This document shows positions 32,925 to 40,309 of a stretch of 40,309 nt of DNA, in pieces. A program made the position numbers and the translations under genes. Position 1 is the stretch's first letter, and each line of letters starts with the position of its first letter. The DNA is from Verrucomicrobiales bacterium (lineage in GTDB: Bacteria; Verrucomicrobiota; Verrucomicrobiia; Limisphaerales; F1-12-MAGs170), in NCBI GenBank assembly GCA_005777315.1, contig SXMN01000115.1, positions 1 through 40,309 of the forward strand. Reading direction: 5' to 3'. The notes under the pieces were generated by a model. The model worked only from the letters and a program-made list of their open reading frames with translations. It had not been told where the DNA came from and made no database searches.

Positions 32925-33311
32925 GTGAAATCACGAATCCAGAAGAAGAAGTCATCGGTGATTCGTCGCGCCTTTACCTTGCGACTGAAGCCGGGGGCGT
33001 TCGCCAAGTACAAGCATTATCACGATAACATCTGGCCGGAGCTCGTGCGGGAAATCGAGAAGTGCGGGATCGCCCGGATCACCACTTTCGAGAGCGATCT
33101 GCAGCTTTTTCTCTACTCCGAGATCTATGATGAAAAAGCGTGGGACAACTTGTGGAGTTCCAAGATTCACGACAAGTGGGCCGAGTGCATGAAACCGCTG
33201 ATGCAATTCCGCCCGGATGGAAAGGTCGATGCCGGTCCGTTGCGGGAGATTTTTCGTTTGGAGACGGCGGCAGGAAAGACCAAGGCAAAGGTGAAGGCGA
33301 AATCAAAGTGA
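32925..33311 (+). CDS. rhaM: L-rhamnose mutarotase family protein
   Basis: This 128-residue protein is of the RhaM (DUF718) family: AFTLRLKPGAFAKYKHYHDN, followed by IWPELVREIEKCGIARITTF and W-rich AWDNLWSSKIHDKWAECMKP. The conserved Tyr/His pair and Trp residues of the active site are seen. RhaM interconverts alpha and beta anomers of L-rhamnose; homologues act on related 6-deoxy sugars. A lysine/alanine-rich tail (KTKAKVKAKSK) is an extra. The start is GTG at 32925. It overlaps the SDR gene by 4 nt (GTGA), consistent with one sugar-catabolic operon. Confidence 0.88.
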   Translation: MKSRIQKKKSSVIRRAFTLRLKPGAFAKYKHYHDNIWPELVREIEKCGIARITTFESDLQLFLYSEIYDEKAWDNLWSSKIHDKWAECMKPLMQFRPDGKVDAGPLREIFRLETAAGKTKAKVKAKSK

Positions 33312-34132
33312 AGTCTTCGTTGAAGGGCAAGGTGGCCGTGGTCACCGGAGCAGGGCGCGGCCTTGGCCGGCAGACAGCGATCCATCTGGCCGGGAACGGA
33401 GCGGAGGTGGTGGCAGTTTCCCGCAACAAGGAAGAGCTCGACGCGACCGTGCGAACGATCAACCAGGCCGGTGGATCAGCACTGGCTATTCCATCCGACG
33501 TCAGCCGGCTCGAAGCCGTCGAGGAGTTGAAACGGGAGATTGAACAACGCCTTGGGTTGGTTTCCATACTTGTAAATGCTGCGGGAATCTTCGGACCGAT
33601 CCAACTCGTCAAAGACAGCGATCCACAACGATGGATTCAGACGATGGCGGTCAATCTGTTCGGCCCTTATCTCACCTGTCGCGCCTTTGTCGGCGGAATG
33701 ATCCAGGCGAGGTGGGGCCGGATCATCAATTTCACATCCGCGGCTTCACTCCATCCGCCCGGCCCTCTCAACAGTGCCTACGGCACCAGCAAGGTGGCCC
33801 TGAATCAATTCACGCGACACTTCGCCGCCGAACTGGAAGGGACGGGCGTGACCGCGAATGTCCTTCACCCCGGCGATGTGAAAACGGAGATGTGGTCCGC
33901 CATTCGTGCCGAAGCAGAAGGGATGGGGCCGGAAGCGGACGGCTATCGCAAATGGGTCGGGTGGGTGGAACAGACCGGCGGTGACGATCCGCAGCGGGCG
34001 GCTGATCTGGTGTTCCGCCTGTTGAGCGATGAAGCAGCCGCAGTCAATGGCCGCTTCCTCTGGATCGAAGGCGGACTTCAATCGCCGATCCCCAGTTGGA
34101 GCGATGCCTCAGGCGTGCAACCTTGGCGTTGA
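33308..34132 (+). CDS. SDR-family dehydrogenase (sugar or sugar-acid oxidation)
   Basis: This 274-residue classical short-chain dehydrogenase has TGAGRGLG (cofactor-binding, residues 13-20), NAAG, the catalytic Ser/Tyr/Lys in FTSAASLH and SAYGTSKVAL, and HPGDVKTEM after the active site. The start is GTG 33308, overlapping the mutarotase stop. In the non-phosphorylative L-rhamnose or L-fucose routes an SDR oxidises the sugar to the lactone or the 2-keto-3-deoxy acid. The neighbouring mutarotase and aldolase make such a role likely, but which step cannot be told. Confidence 0.87.
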   Translation: MKSSLKGKVAVVTGAGRGLGRQTAIHLAGNGAEVVAVSRNKEELDATVRTINQAGGSALAIPSDVSRLEAVEELKREIEQRLGLVSILVNAAGIFGPIQLVKDSDPQRWIQTMAVNLFGPYLTCRAFVGGMIQARWGRIINFTSAASLHPPGPLNSAYGTSKVALNQFTRHFAAELEGTGVTANVLHPGDVKTEMWSAIRAEAEGMGPEADGYRKWVGWVEQTGGDDPQRAADLVFRLLSDEAAAVNGRFLWIEGGLQSPIPSWSDASGVQPWR

Positions 34133-34196
34133 TCATGCGCTCGTTTCGTCGTCAGTTTTGCTCCTTTCTTACAACAGCCGTTCATTGCGACAAATA

Positions 34197-35021
34197 ATGA
34201 AAACCTCCGCCATCAAGAAGCTCCGGGAAAAACTGGCCACAGATCAACCTGTTTACGGACTCTGGGTCACGTTGGAGTCCGCGAGCATTACTGAAATGGC
34301 GGTCGCGCTTGGTCTTGACTGGATCGTCATCGACGCCGAGCACGGCCACCTCGATTGGAAGGAAATCCTCGAGCACATCCGCTCGACCGTCCGCAGCGAA
34401 ACAGTTGTGCTGGTGCGCATCGCCGAGTTGAACGGCGGCCTGATTAAACGCGTCCTGGACATCGGCGCGGACGGCATCGTCGTTCCCTGGATCGAGACCG
34501 CGCAGCAACTCAAAGAGGCGGTGGCGTTCGCCATGTATCCACCGGAGGGTGTCCGGGGCATCGGCGCGGAGCGAGCCACGGGTTGGGGACAGTGCCTCAT
34601 GGAGCACACTCAAGAGGCCAACGATCATGTAATGGTCGTACCCATCATCGAAACCGTGACCGCTGGCCGTAACATCAACGAACTTTGCCTGGTCAATGGC
34701 GCGGACATTTTCTTCTTCGGCCCGGCTGATTACTCCTCGACAGCGGGTTATCGTGGACAATGGGAAGGGCCTGGGATCGCCGCTGAACTTCTGGCGATCA
34801 AGGACACGCTTCGCGCTCATGGGAAGCACTGCGGCATCATCGCAACAAGCAATGAGAATCTGACCGAGCGACGCAATCAGGGGTTTCGCATGCTGGGTGT
34901 TGGTTCGGATAGCGGGCTGCTCCTGCGCAGTCTTCACGCGGCGCTTGGCATCGTTGGACAAGACAGGGGCATTTTGCCTACGCTTGCTCCCGAGATGACC
35001 CCCAAAGGAATCAAACCATGA
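34197..35021 (+). CDS. HpcH/HpaI-family aldolase (2-keto-3-deoxy sugar-acid type)
   Basis: This 274-residue class II aldolase of the HpcH/HpaI/GarL/RhmA family has the expected catalytic and metal residues: H49 (VIDAEHGHLDW), R74 (VLVRIAELNG), E152 (VVPIIETVTAG) and D178 (FFGPADYS). These enzymes split 2-keto-3-deoxy acids to pyruvate and an aldehyde, L-lactaldehyde in the case of the rhamnonate or fuconate derivative. The position next to rhamnose mutarotase favours 2-keto-3-deoxy-L-rhamnonate or a relative as substrate. It overlaps the dehydrogenase gene by 4 nt (ATGA). Confidence 0.88.
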   Translation: MKTSAIKKLREKLATDQPVYGLWVTLESASITEMAVALGLDWIVIDAEHGHLDWKEILEHIRSTVRSETVVLVRIAELNGGLIKRVLDIGADGIVVPWIETAQQLKEAVAFAMYPPEGVRGIGAERATGWGQCLMEHTQEANDHVMVVPIIETVTAGRNINELCLVNGADIFFFGPADYSSTAGYRGQWEGPGIAAELLAIKDTLRAHGKHCGIIATSNENLTERRNQGFRMLGVGSDSGLLLRSLHAALGIVGQDRGILPTLAPEMTPKGIKP

Positions 35022-36082
35022 GTGCTTCGAATTTCATCGTCACCCTCACCGCTGATTTTTACGACAGCGCTGGCAGGCCGAAGTTTCGCGATCTCGGGCT
35101 TTCAGTTTTCAAGGATCATTCGCACATCAAACAGCAGGTCTTCAAAGAGCATAGAAAGCAAATCGGAGCGGATCAGATTGCGGGTGCTCAAGGTGTGATC
35201 GTCCTGACGCCATCGGTCACGGCGGAAAGCGTGTCGGATGCCGGGGATCTGCTCGTCATGGCACGGTTTGGCGTCGGTTATGACGCGGTGGATGTCAACG
35301 CCTGCACCGCCGCGGACGTGCTCGTCACCATCACAGCTGGCGCGGTGGATCGACCCGTGGCCGAGGCGACCATCGGATGGATGATCGCCCTGAGTCATAA
35401 CATGCGGATCAAGGACGGACTCCTTCGCACCGGCCGATGGGATGAACGGTCGAAGTACATGGGCCGGGAACTGCGCGAACGCACGTTGGGAGTCGTCGGG
35501 CTCGGCGGCATCGCGCGCAAAACCATTGAGCTGTTGCGAGGGTTCGGCATGAACCAGCCTCTGGCTTTCGACCCCTTCCTCAACGTGGAGAGCGCTGCAA
35601 AGTGCGGGGCGCGCCTTGTCAGCCTGGAAGAGTTGTTCAGCCAGTCGGATTTCGTATCGATCCACTGCCCGTTGACCGGGAAGACTCGCGGCCTCATCGG
35701 AGCGCGGGAGCTGGCGCTGATGAAACCGGACGCGTATCTCCTTAACACCGCCCGTGGTGGGATCGTGGACGAGGATGCCTTGTTCGCGGCGCTCAAGGAC
35801 GGGCGCATCGCGGGAGCCGCTCTCGATTGCTTCGAGCAGGAACCCGTCACTTCACCCCATCGATTTGGGGAGCTGGACAATGTGTTGCTGGCGCCCCACA
35901 GCATCGCGTGGACAGACGAGATGTTTCGTGACATGGGACGGGCCGCGTGCCAGGTGATGGTGGATCTTTCGCTTGGGACAAAGCCGCGCACCGCTGTGAA
36001 CCCCGAAGTCTTCGACAGCCCGCGATTCAAGGCAAAATGGGAGCGGTTTCGAATGTGCTCAATCTGTGAAGGCGGGATCTAA
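35018..36082 (+). CDS. D-isomer-specific 2-hydroxyacid dehydrogenase family protein
   Basis: This 354-residue protein has the two-domain fold of phosphoglycerate, glycerate and lactate dehydrogenases. The nucleotide-binding loop is GLGGIARK (161-168). Catalytic residues are R246 (LNTARGGIVDEDAL), a glutamate at 273 or 275 (CFEQEPVTSP) and H294 (LAPHSIAW). The start overlaps the aldolase stop. It could reduce or oxidise a C3 product such as pyruvate/lactate, or a keto-acid intermediate. It is the last gene of this plus-strand operon, followed by convergent TA genes. Confidence 0.88.
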   Translation: MSASNFIVTLTADFYDSAGRPKFRDLGLSVFKDHSHIKQQVFKEHRKQIGADQIAGAQGVIVLTPSVTAESVSDAGDLLVMARFGVGYDAVDVNACTAADVLVTITAGAVDRPVAEATIGWMIALSHNMRIKDGLLRTGRWDERSKYMGRELRERTLGVVGLGGIARKTIELLRGFGMNQPLAFDPFLNVESAAKCGARLVSLEELFSQSDFVSIHCPLTGKTRGLIGARELALMKPDAYLLNTARGGIVDEDALFAALKDGRIAGAALDCFEQEPVTSPHRFGELDNVLLAPHSIAWTDEMFRDMGRAACQVMVDLSLGTKPRTAVNPEVFDSPRFKAKWERFRMCSICEGGI

Positions 36083-36181
36083 AGTGTGCAGGCGTTCACG
36101 GTGTTGCTTCTGCGGTCCGCACTCCTGCCAACATTTGCCCGTGGCGAAAATATCGGTGAGGAGGATGCAGGTTGAGCATTG

Positions 36182-36598
36182 CTAAGCATGGTCCTCCATC
36201 CACGCCAAAAACGCTGCGGGTCGCATGACGGGAATGCCGAAAGGTTTTTCGAGCGCCAACAAATCTTCATCGTAGCTGACGATCACTTTCGCCTTGGCGG
36301 CAAGGGCGGCCGCGATGAATCGTTCATCCTTCGGATCGCGAGATCGACGTTTGCCCAGTGGAGCTGGTTCCACCCACATCGCTTTGGCCCGGACCCACGC
36401 CAGCGCTCCGCTCGCGTTGGCTCGCGGTGCCTCGGTGGCGAGAACGGATGGCACGCGCGTTTCGTATTCAGAGAGAATGTCGGCAGTCACCGCCAGACGG
36501 CAACGCCGTTGAGCCACCAGCGCCAGAGAACGATGGGCCGGGCCGCGCCATCCAATAGCGCTGATGAGCACGCCCGTATCAAAGACGATGACAGTCAC
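36182..36598 (-). CDS. PIN-family toxin
   Basis: This 138-residue protein starts MTVIVFDTGVLISAIGWRGP and has the acidic residues D7, E44 (ILSEYETRV), D91 (DPKDERFIAAALAAKAKVIV) and D110/D112 (SYDEDLLAL). This is the layout of the 'putative TA toxin, PIN family' group. A Ser/Arg-rich loop RRSRDPKD precedes the third site. The start overlaps the antitoxin stop (ATGA). It is likely a metal-dependent ribonuclease. No truncation is seen. Confidence 0.82.
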   Translation of the reverse strand: MTVIVFDTGVLISAIGWRGPAHRSLALVAQRRCRLAVTADILSEYETRVPSVLATEAPRANASGALAWVRAKAMWVEPAPLGKRRSRDPKDERFIAAALAAKAKVIVSYDEDLLALEKPFGIPVMRPAAFLAWMEDHA

Positions 36599-36846
36599 TC
36601 TCCGCGCCCCGCTTTGACGGAGCGCTCAACGCGGCGGATTTCCGACTCCGTTTCGGCACGGTTGTGGCCGCCCGTGAGGGCGCTTTGGAATTGCTCCAGC
36701 TCGGTGGATAGTTCGGCTGTTTCCATCTGGCGAAGGGCTTCGCTGACCACTTCGCTGACGTCGAGGTAGCGTCCGGCCTTGACCTTCCGCTCGACGTAAC
36801 AGCGCAATTCGTCCGGCAGCGCGACGGGTATCGTCCTGATTGCCAT
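36595..36846 (-). CDS. RHH-type antitoxin (ParD/CopG-like)
   Basis: This 83-residue protein starts MAIRTIPVALPDELRCYVER. It is a ribbon-helix-helix protein: strand TIPVALPDEL, then helices YVERKVKAGRYLDVSEVVSE and ALRQMETAELSTELEQF. The 'AGRY.DVSEVV.EALR' motif is typical of ParD. The start at 36846 is favoured over one 36 nt upstream. It binds its own promoter and its toxin; the pairing of a RHH antitoxin with a PIN toxin is well known. The 202-nt gap to the divergent SDR gene at 37049 holds no other gene. Confidence 0.82.
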   Translation of the reverse strand: MAIRTIPVALPDELRCYVERKVKAGRYLDVSEVVSEALRQMETAELSTELEQFQSALTGGHNRAETESEIRRVERSVKAGRGE

Positions 36847-37048
36847 ATTTGGTAAAAGTAGTTGGCCGGAACGGGCTGTCAATTGTTGGCGTGATGGTTC
36901 CGGATTACTTCCATGGCGCGTACCATCCGCCGAGAAATGTGGCTACCCTCTCATGTTCCGAACTGATGCACTCGCGTCTTGCCGGAGTCAAAATCGTTGC
37001 ACCAAACTTCGTTCTATCCCACCGTCTTGGAAGTGTCTCATCAACTCT

Positions 37049-37885
37049 ATGAGCAGACTCGAAGGCAAAGTAGCGTGGATCAGCGGAGCGACCTCTGGCA
37101 TCGGCGAGGCGACGGCGCGGTTGTTCGCGTGCGAAGGCGCGAAAGTCGCGCTCGTGGGTCGGCGTTTGGCATTGAGCCGACGCATTGCTGACGGAGTGAA
37201 GGCCGAAGGAAGCGAAGCCCTCCCGATTCGTTGCGACGTCAGCAACGAACAGCAGGTGCGCGATTCCATTCGGCTGACAGTCGAGCGTTTCGGGAAGCTG
37301 GATATTCTCGTCAACAATGCAGGGATGGTTCACGTCAAACCGCTGCACCAGTACACCGAACGCGAGTGGGATCGGGTCATGGCGGTCAATGTGAAGTCCA
37401 TGTTCTTTTCCGTGAAACACGCGATGCCGCATCTGCGCCGAGCCGGGCAAAGCTGGATTGTGAACGTCGGCTCGATCAGCAGTTTTGTCGGTCAGGCATT
37501 GACTCCTGTTTATACCACCACCAAGCACGCCATCGTCGGCCTGACCAAATCCATCGCGCTCGATTACGCGGCGGACGGCATCCGCTGCAACTGCGTCTGT
37601 CCGGGGATCACCGACACTCCTATGTTGCGCGAACATTTGAACGTCCTGCCCGATCCTGAAGCAGCCCTCGCGACCCGCTTGCGCCGCGTTCCGATGGGCA
37701 TCCCGTTGACGCCCCGTGACGTTGCGAAATCGATTTTGTATTTGAGCTGCGAAGACTCGTCGGGAATCACCGGCACGACGCTCACCATCGACGCCGGGTA
37801 CCTCACTGCGGCGGAATGGGAAACCAAGGGCGGGACGAAATTCAAGAAGGCTGGCGCTTCACGAGAGCGGGCGGAGGAAGCGTAA
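37049..37885 (+). CDS. Second SDR-family dehydrogenase
   Basis: This 278-residue protein has cofactor loop SGATSGIGEATAR, NNAG (DILVNNAGMVHVK) and the catalytic residues in VNVGSISSFV and YTTTKHAIVG. It also has the SDR C-terminal motif CPGITDTPM and a tail TLTIDAGYLTAAEW ('TG..L.VDGG'-like). The ATG at 37049 is chosen. It resembles sugar or 2-keto-3-deoxy acid dehydrogenases, so it could provide another oxidation step for the rhamnose-type pathway upstream. Its 3' end overlaps the convergent larE 3' end by 44 nt, and its tail is Lys/Arg/Glu-rich there. Confidence 0.87.
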   Translation: MSRLEGKVAWISGATSGIGEATARLFACEGAKVALVGRRLALSRRIADGVKAEGSEALPIRCDVSNEQQVRDSIRLTVERFGKLDILVNNAGMVHVKPLHQYTEREWDRVMAVNVKSMFFSVKHAMPHLRRAGQSWIVNVGSISSFVGQALTPVYTTTKHAIVGLTKSIALDYAADGIRCNCVCPGITDTPMLREHLNVLPDPEAALATRLRRVPMGIPLTPRDVAKSILYLSCEDSSGITGTTLTIDAGYLTAAEWETKGGTKFKKAGASRERAEEA

Positions 37886-38711
37886 ACCCAATGTTCATGC
37901 TTCCTCTTCGGTAACCTTCGAGGTCCAGTGTCACGTGCTGGTATCCTGATTTCTTCAACGCCGCGCTCACTTGCTCGAACACATCGAAGATCCGCTTCAT
38001 TTCGGCCGCCCCAATTTCGATCCGCGCCAGGTGGCCGGCCTTCAACTCGTGATGCCGGACTCTCACATCATGAAAGCCCAGGTCGCGCAGAATATTCTCC
38101 CCTTCCTCGATCATCCGCAGTTTCTCAGGCGTGACCGCTTCGCCGTAGGGAATCCGGGAACTCAGGCAGGCGAGCTGTGGCTTGTCAGCTGTCGGCAGTC
38201 CAAACTGCGCGGATAGTTCCCTGATCTCGGCCTTCGTCAGTCCAACCTCCTTCAGCGGAGCACGGACTTGAAACTCGGAAGCCGCCCTGGCTCCAGGCCG
38301 ATGATCACCGATGTCGCTTGCGTTTTCGCCATACGCGACGACCGCGAATCCTCCTTCACGGGCCAGCGGCGCCAGTTCCGTGAAGAGTTCGTGCTTGCAG
38401 AAGTAGCAACGGTTCGTTGGGTTCGCCAGGTACTCGGCATTTTGAAATTCACTGGTCTGCACAACACGCACTGGAAAAGCGAATTGCTCTGCGATCTCCA
38501 GCGCCTCGGAAAGCTCCCGGCGCGGAAGGCTGGGCGAGTCGGCAATGGCTGCCAGCGCGCGATCGCCAAGGGTTTCATGCGCCACATACGCGAGGAAGAC
38601 CGAGTCCACGCCGCCCGAGTACGCGACGAGGCACGATTGATAGGACCGCAGCAACTCTCGCAATTGACCGAGCTTTATCGAACTCACGGCGTCACGTTGC
38701 CATTCAGACAA
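37842..38711 (-). CDS. larE: ATP-dependent sacrificial sulfur transferase LarE-type
   Basis: This 289-residue protein has the PP-loop ATP-pyrophosphatase motif SGGVDS (32-37), the segment NPTNRCYFCKHELF (Cys102/Cys105) and QLACLSSRIPYGEAVT. C182 there corresponds to the sulfur-donor cysteine of LarE. LarE supplies sulfur to pyridinium dicarboxylate to build the nickel-pincer cofactor of lactate racemase LarA and its relatives. larB, larC and larA are not in this window. It may serve a LarA-like 2-hydroxyacid racemase encoded elsewhere, consistent with the lactate or hydroxyacid chemistry nearby. It is convergent with the second SDR. Confidence 0.88.
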   Translation of the reverse strand: MSEWQRDAVSSIKLGQLRELLRSYQSCLVAYSGGVDSVFLAYVAHETLGDRALAAIADSPSLPRRELSEALEIAEQFAFPVRVVQTSEFQNAEYLANPTNRCYFCKHELFTELAPLAREGGFAVVAYGENASDIGDHRPGARAASEFQVRAPLKEVGLTKAEIRELSAQFGLPTADKPQLACLSSRIPYGEAVTPEKLRMIEEGENILRDLGFHDVRVRHHELKAGHLARIEIGAAEMKRIFDVFEQVSAALKKSGYQHVTLDLEGYRRGSMNIGFTLPPPALVKRQPS

Positions 38712-38843
38712 CCGGATGTCGAGAAAGCCTGATGAATGGCAGAGTCTTAATCTTGTTCATGCTCTTAATCCCTTTCGCCGAGAGATCATGACTATGAGGA
38801 GGAGCAAGATTACGACATTGCCTGGTGAATCCTGATTGGAGTC

Positions 38844-38869
38844 GGGAGACATGTCAGTTAAAGTCTCCC
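38844..38869 (+). promoter_or_regulatory. Hairpin just before the Rieske start codon
   Basis: GGGAGAC (38844-38850) pairs with GTCTCCC (38863-38869), two bases before the ATG at 38871. No Shine-Dalgarno sequence is evident. The hairpin could limit access of the ribosome to the start. It sits within the 159-nt larE/Rieske divergent gap. Confidence 0.35.
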
Positions 38870-38870
38870 C

Positions 38871-39632
38871 ATGTTGAGCAACGAGCCGTCGCCAGGAATC
38901 AATCGCCGCAACTTCATCAAGACCTTCGTCATCTTGAGCGCGACTTCATCCGCGCTGAAAGCTCCCTGGACTGGCGTTGTTTTGGGCGACATCCGCCCAA
39001 CAGTGGATGACTCCACCGCTGTCCTCAAAATCAAAGTCTCGGACTTCGCCGCCCTTGGCAAAGCATTTGGTTCCGTCCGGATCAGCACCAGCGTGGTCAG
39101 CGGCACCAACAACAACAGCATCTTTCCGGTCCTCTTCGTAAACCGGGACGATAAGAACCAATACTTCGCGCTCAACGCAGCTTGCACTCACGAAGACTGC
39201 ATCCTGCCGATCGCCAATGCGACAACCCGGATCACCCAATGTCGCTGCCACAATTCCCGATTCGCATTCGATGGGACCCGGATTTCAGGACCCGCAAGTG
39301 CTCCGCTTCAGCGATTCGTCACGAGATTTGATGGAGTGGATACGCTCACCATCGAAGTTCCCGACCGCGGATTCTCCGTCACCAGCTCTGCGCTTCAAAC
39401 CGCTCCCGGTCGCGTGAAACTCAATTTCCTAGGCTTTCAAAACATCGAGTATGAAGTCTTGTCGCGGCCTTCGCTCGACGCCCCCTGGCAAAACGTTTCC
39501 TTCGCACTGACAGAGGCCGGACCATTGGACCAGACTTCGTTCAAAGGAAAGGATGACTTCGCCGATCTCTTTGTGGTTCAGGATGCCGGCACATTGTTTT
39601 TCGCCGTTAGCATGAAGTTGCGACAAGTTTGA
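38871..39632 (+). CDS. Tat-exported Rieske [2Fe-2S] protein
   Basis: This 253-residue protein has a twin-arginine leader NRRNFIKTFVILSATSSALK (11-30). The Rieske ligands are C105-x-H107 (AACTHEDC) and C124-x-x-H127 (QCRCHNSRFAFDG), with C110 and C126 in the disulfide positions. A C-terminal domain of about 100 residues (from about 155) follows, rich in beta and Phe. It is predicted to be periplasmic or membrane-attached. The protein is not next to cytochrome b genes, so its redox partner is unknown. Complex III or arsenite-oxidase-like roles cannot be told apart. It lies 57 nt before an ABC ATPase gene. Confidence 0.87.
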   Translation: MLSNEPSPGINRRNFIKTFVILSATSSALKAPWTGVVLGDIRPTVDDSTAVLKIKVSDFAALGKAFGSVRISTSVVSGTNNNSIFPVLFVNRDDKNQYFALNAACTHEDCILPIANATTRITQCRCHNSRFAFDGTRISGPASAPLQRFVTRFDGVDTLTIEVPDRGFSVTSSALQTAPGRVKLNFLGFQNIEYEVLSRPSLDAPWQNVSFALTEAGPLDQTSFKGKDDFADLFVVQDAGTLFFAVSMKLRQV

Positions 39633-39689
39633 ATCGCATCGAATCGAGGATCTCGACGGAACAACTCTCGCCTCACAAACTTGCTCACC

Positions 39690-40309
39690 ATGGCCCCGGT
39701 AACCGTTCAGAACGTCAGCAAGTCTTTTCATCCATCTAAAAGGGTGGAGATACAAGCGCTCCGTGACATCTCATTGGATGTCCGGCCGGGAGAGCTGCTG
39801 GTGATTGTTGGGCCATCCGGTTCGGGGAAATCTACCCTCCTCCGATTGATCGCAGGACTCGAGTTCCCGACCTCGGGGACCATCTCCATCGATTCGCAAG
39901 TGATGAACGATGTCGATCCCAAGGATCGTGATGTGGCGATGGTTTTCCAGAATCACGCGCTCTATCCCCACATGACAGCCTGCGACAATCTCGCGTTTCC
40001 GTTGAAGCTGCGAAAATTACCGAGCATTGAGATTGACTGTGCCGTCCGCGCCACTGCCGAACTTCTCGGGATAAGCTCTCTTCTGGACCGGATGCCGGCG
40101 GACCTGTCGGGCGGCGAGAAACAGCGAGTGGCTGTAGGGCGCGCGATCATTCGCAAGCCGAAAGTGTTCCTGCTGGATGAACCGCTCTCCAATCTTGACC
40201 TGCCGATGCGTACGCAGCTCCGGGGTGAATTGCTGGCACTTCATCGCCGCCTGGGGACGACCATGATTTACGTGACGCACGATCAGGTCGAAGCAATGAC
40301 CCTCGGCCA
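39690..40309 (+). CDS. ABC transporter ATP-binding protein, MalK/UgpC-type (partial)
   Basis: The first 206 residues are in the window. It starts MAPVTVQNVSKSFHPSKRVE. Walker A is GPSGSGKST (41-49), the Q-loop is MVFQNHALYPHMT, the signature is LSGGEKQRVAVGRAI and Walker B is VFLLDEPLSNLDLPMR. The H-loop is in YVTHDQVEAMTLG at the window end. These features, notably FQNHALYPHMT and RVAVGRAI, place it in the MalK/UgpC subfamily (carbohydrate import). The regulatory C-terminal domain is outside. No permease gene is seen upstream. Confidence 0.92.
   Translation, partial: MAPVTVQNVSKSFHPSKRVEIQALRDISLDVRPGELLVIVGPSGSGKSTLLRLIAGLEFPTSGTISIDSQVMNDVDPKDRDVAMVFQNHALYPHMTACDNLAFPLKLRKLPSIEIDCAVRATAELLGISSLLDRMPADLSGGEKQRVAVGRAIIRKPKVFLLDEPLSNLDLPMRTQLRGELLALHRRLGTTMIYVTHDQVEAMTLG

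Noticed and set aside
1..40309. CRISPR arrays, tRNA or rRNA genes, integrase or transposase genes
   Set aside because: I looked for regularly spaced direct repeats, tRNA-like segments and recombinase motifs and saw none. The repeats found are inverted, not arrayed.

Overview
The window looks like chromosomal DNA of a free-living, respiring Gram-negative bacterium of the PVC group, most likely Verrucomicrobiota (Pedosphaera/Limisphaerales-like). This placement is inferred from several things together: an ECF-type sigma factor paired with a giant Ser/Thr kinase-WD40 protein, many small toxin-antitoxin (TA) genes, GC-rich palindromic intergenic repeats, Tat-exported sugar-pathway proteins and an SUMF1-type secreted protein. 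No rRNA, tRNA or CRISPR array was seen.

Layout. (1) 1-1209, minus strand: the N-terminal 403 residues of the housekeeping sigma factor RpoD, cut by the window edge. (2) 2004-17647, plus strand: a complex I (NADH-quinone oxidoreductase) cluster in the order nuoC-D-[AbrB/PIN TA]-I-H-J-K-[minus-strand TA genes, serine hydrolase]-L-M-[tandem antitoxin/PIN TA]-M2-N. nuoA, B, E, F and G are absent here. Two different NuoM subunits and a NuoL whose lateral-helix region looks longer than usual suggest a complex I with a fourth antiporter-like subunit. (3) 17856-22312, plus strand: a sugar isomerase/epimerase and a ribose-type ABC importer (permease, binding lipoprotein, double ATPase). (4) 22474-25658, minus strand: a secreted SUMF1-domain protein, a secreted beta-propeller-like protein and a ParE-type TA pair. 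(5) 25659-26094: a stack of palindromic repeats. (6) 26095-31441, minus strand: an ECF-like sigma factor, a possible small protein and a 1457-residue membrane Ser/Thr kinase with WD40 repeats. The kinase domain carries an in-frame 102-bp palindromic element. (7) 31926-36082, plus strand: a Tat-exported beta-propeller protein, L-rhamnose mutarotase, an SDR, an HpcH/HpaI aldolase and a 2-hydroxyacid dehydrogenase. A RHH/PIN TA pair, a second SDR and larE follow. This looks like non-phosphorylative catabolism of a deoxy sugar. (8) 38871-end: a Tat-exported Rieske protein and the start of a MalK/UgpC-type ABC ATPase.

The most unusual features are the following. TA modules interrupt the complex I cluster at three separate points. 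One of them is joined to nuoM2 by a start/stop overlap and sits next to a decayed tandem copy of itself. A PemK/MazF toxin gene is broken by one in-frame TGA. The second NuoM lacks the canonical TM7 lysine. A palindromic element lies inside the kinase reading frame. A family of hairpin repeats occurs in at least two intergenic regions.
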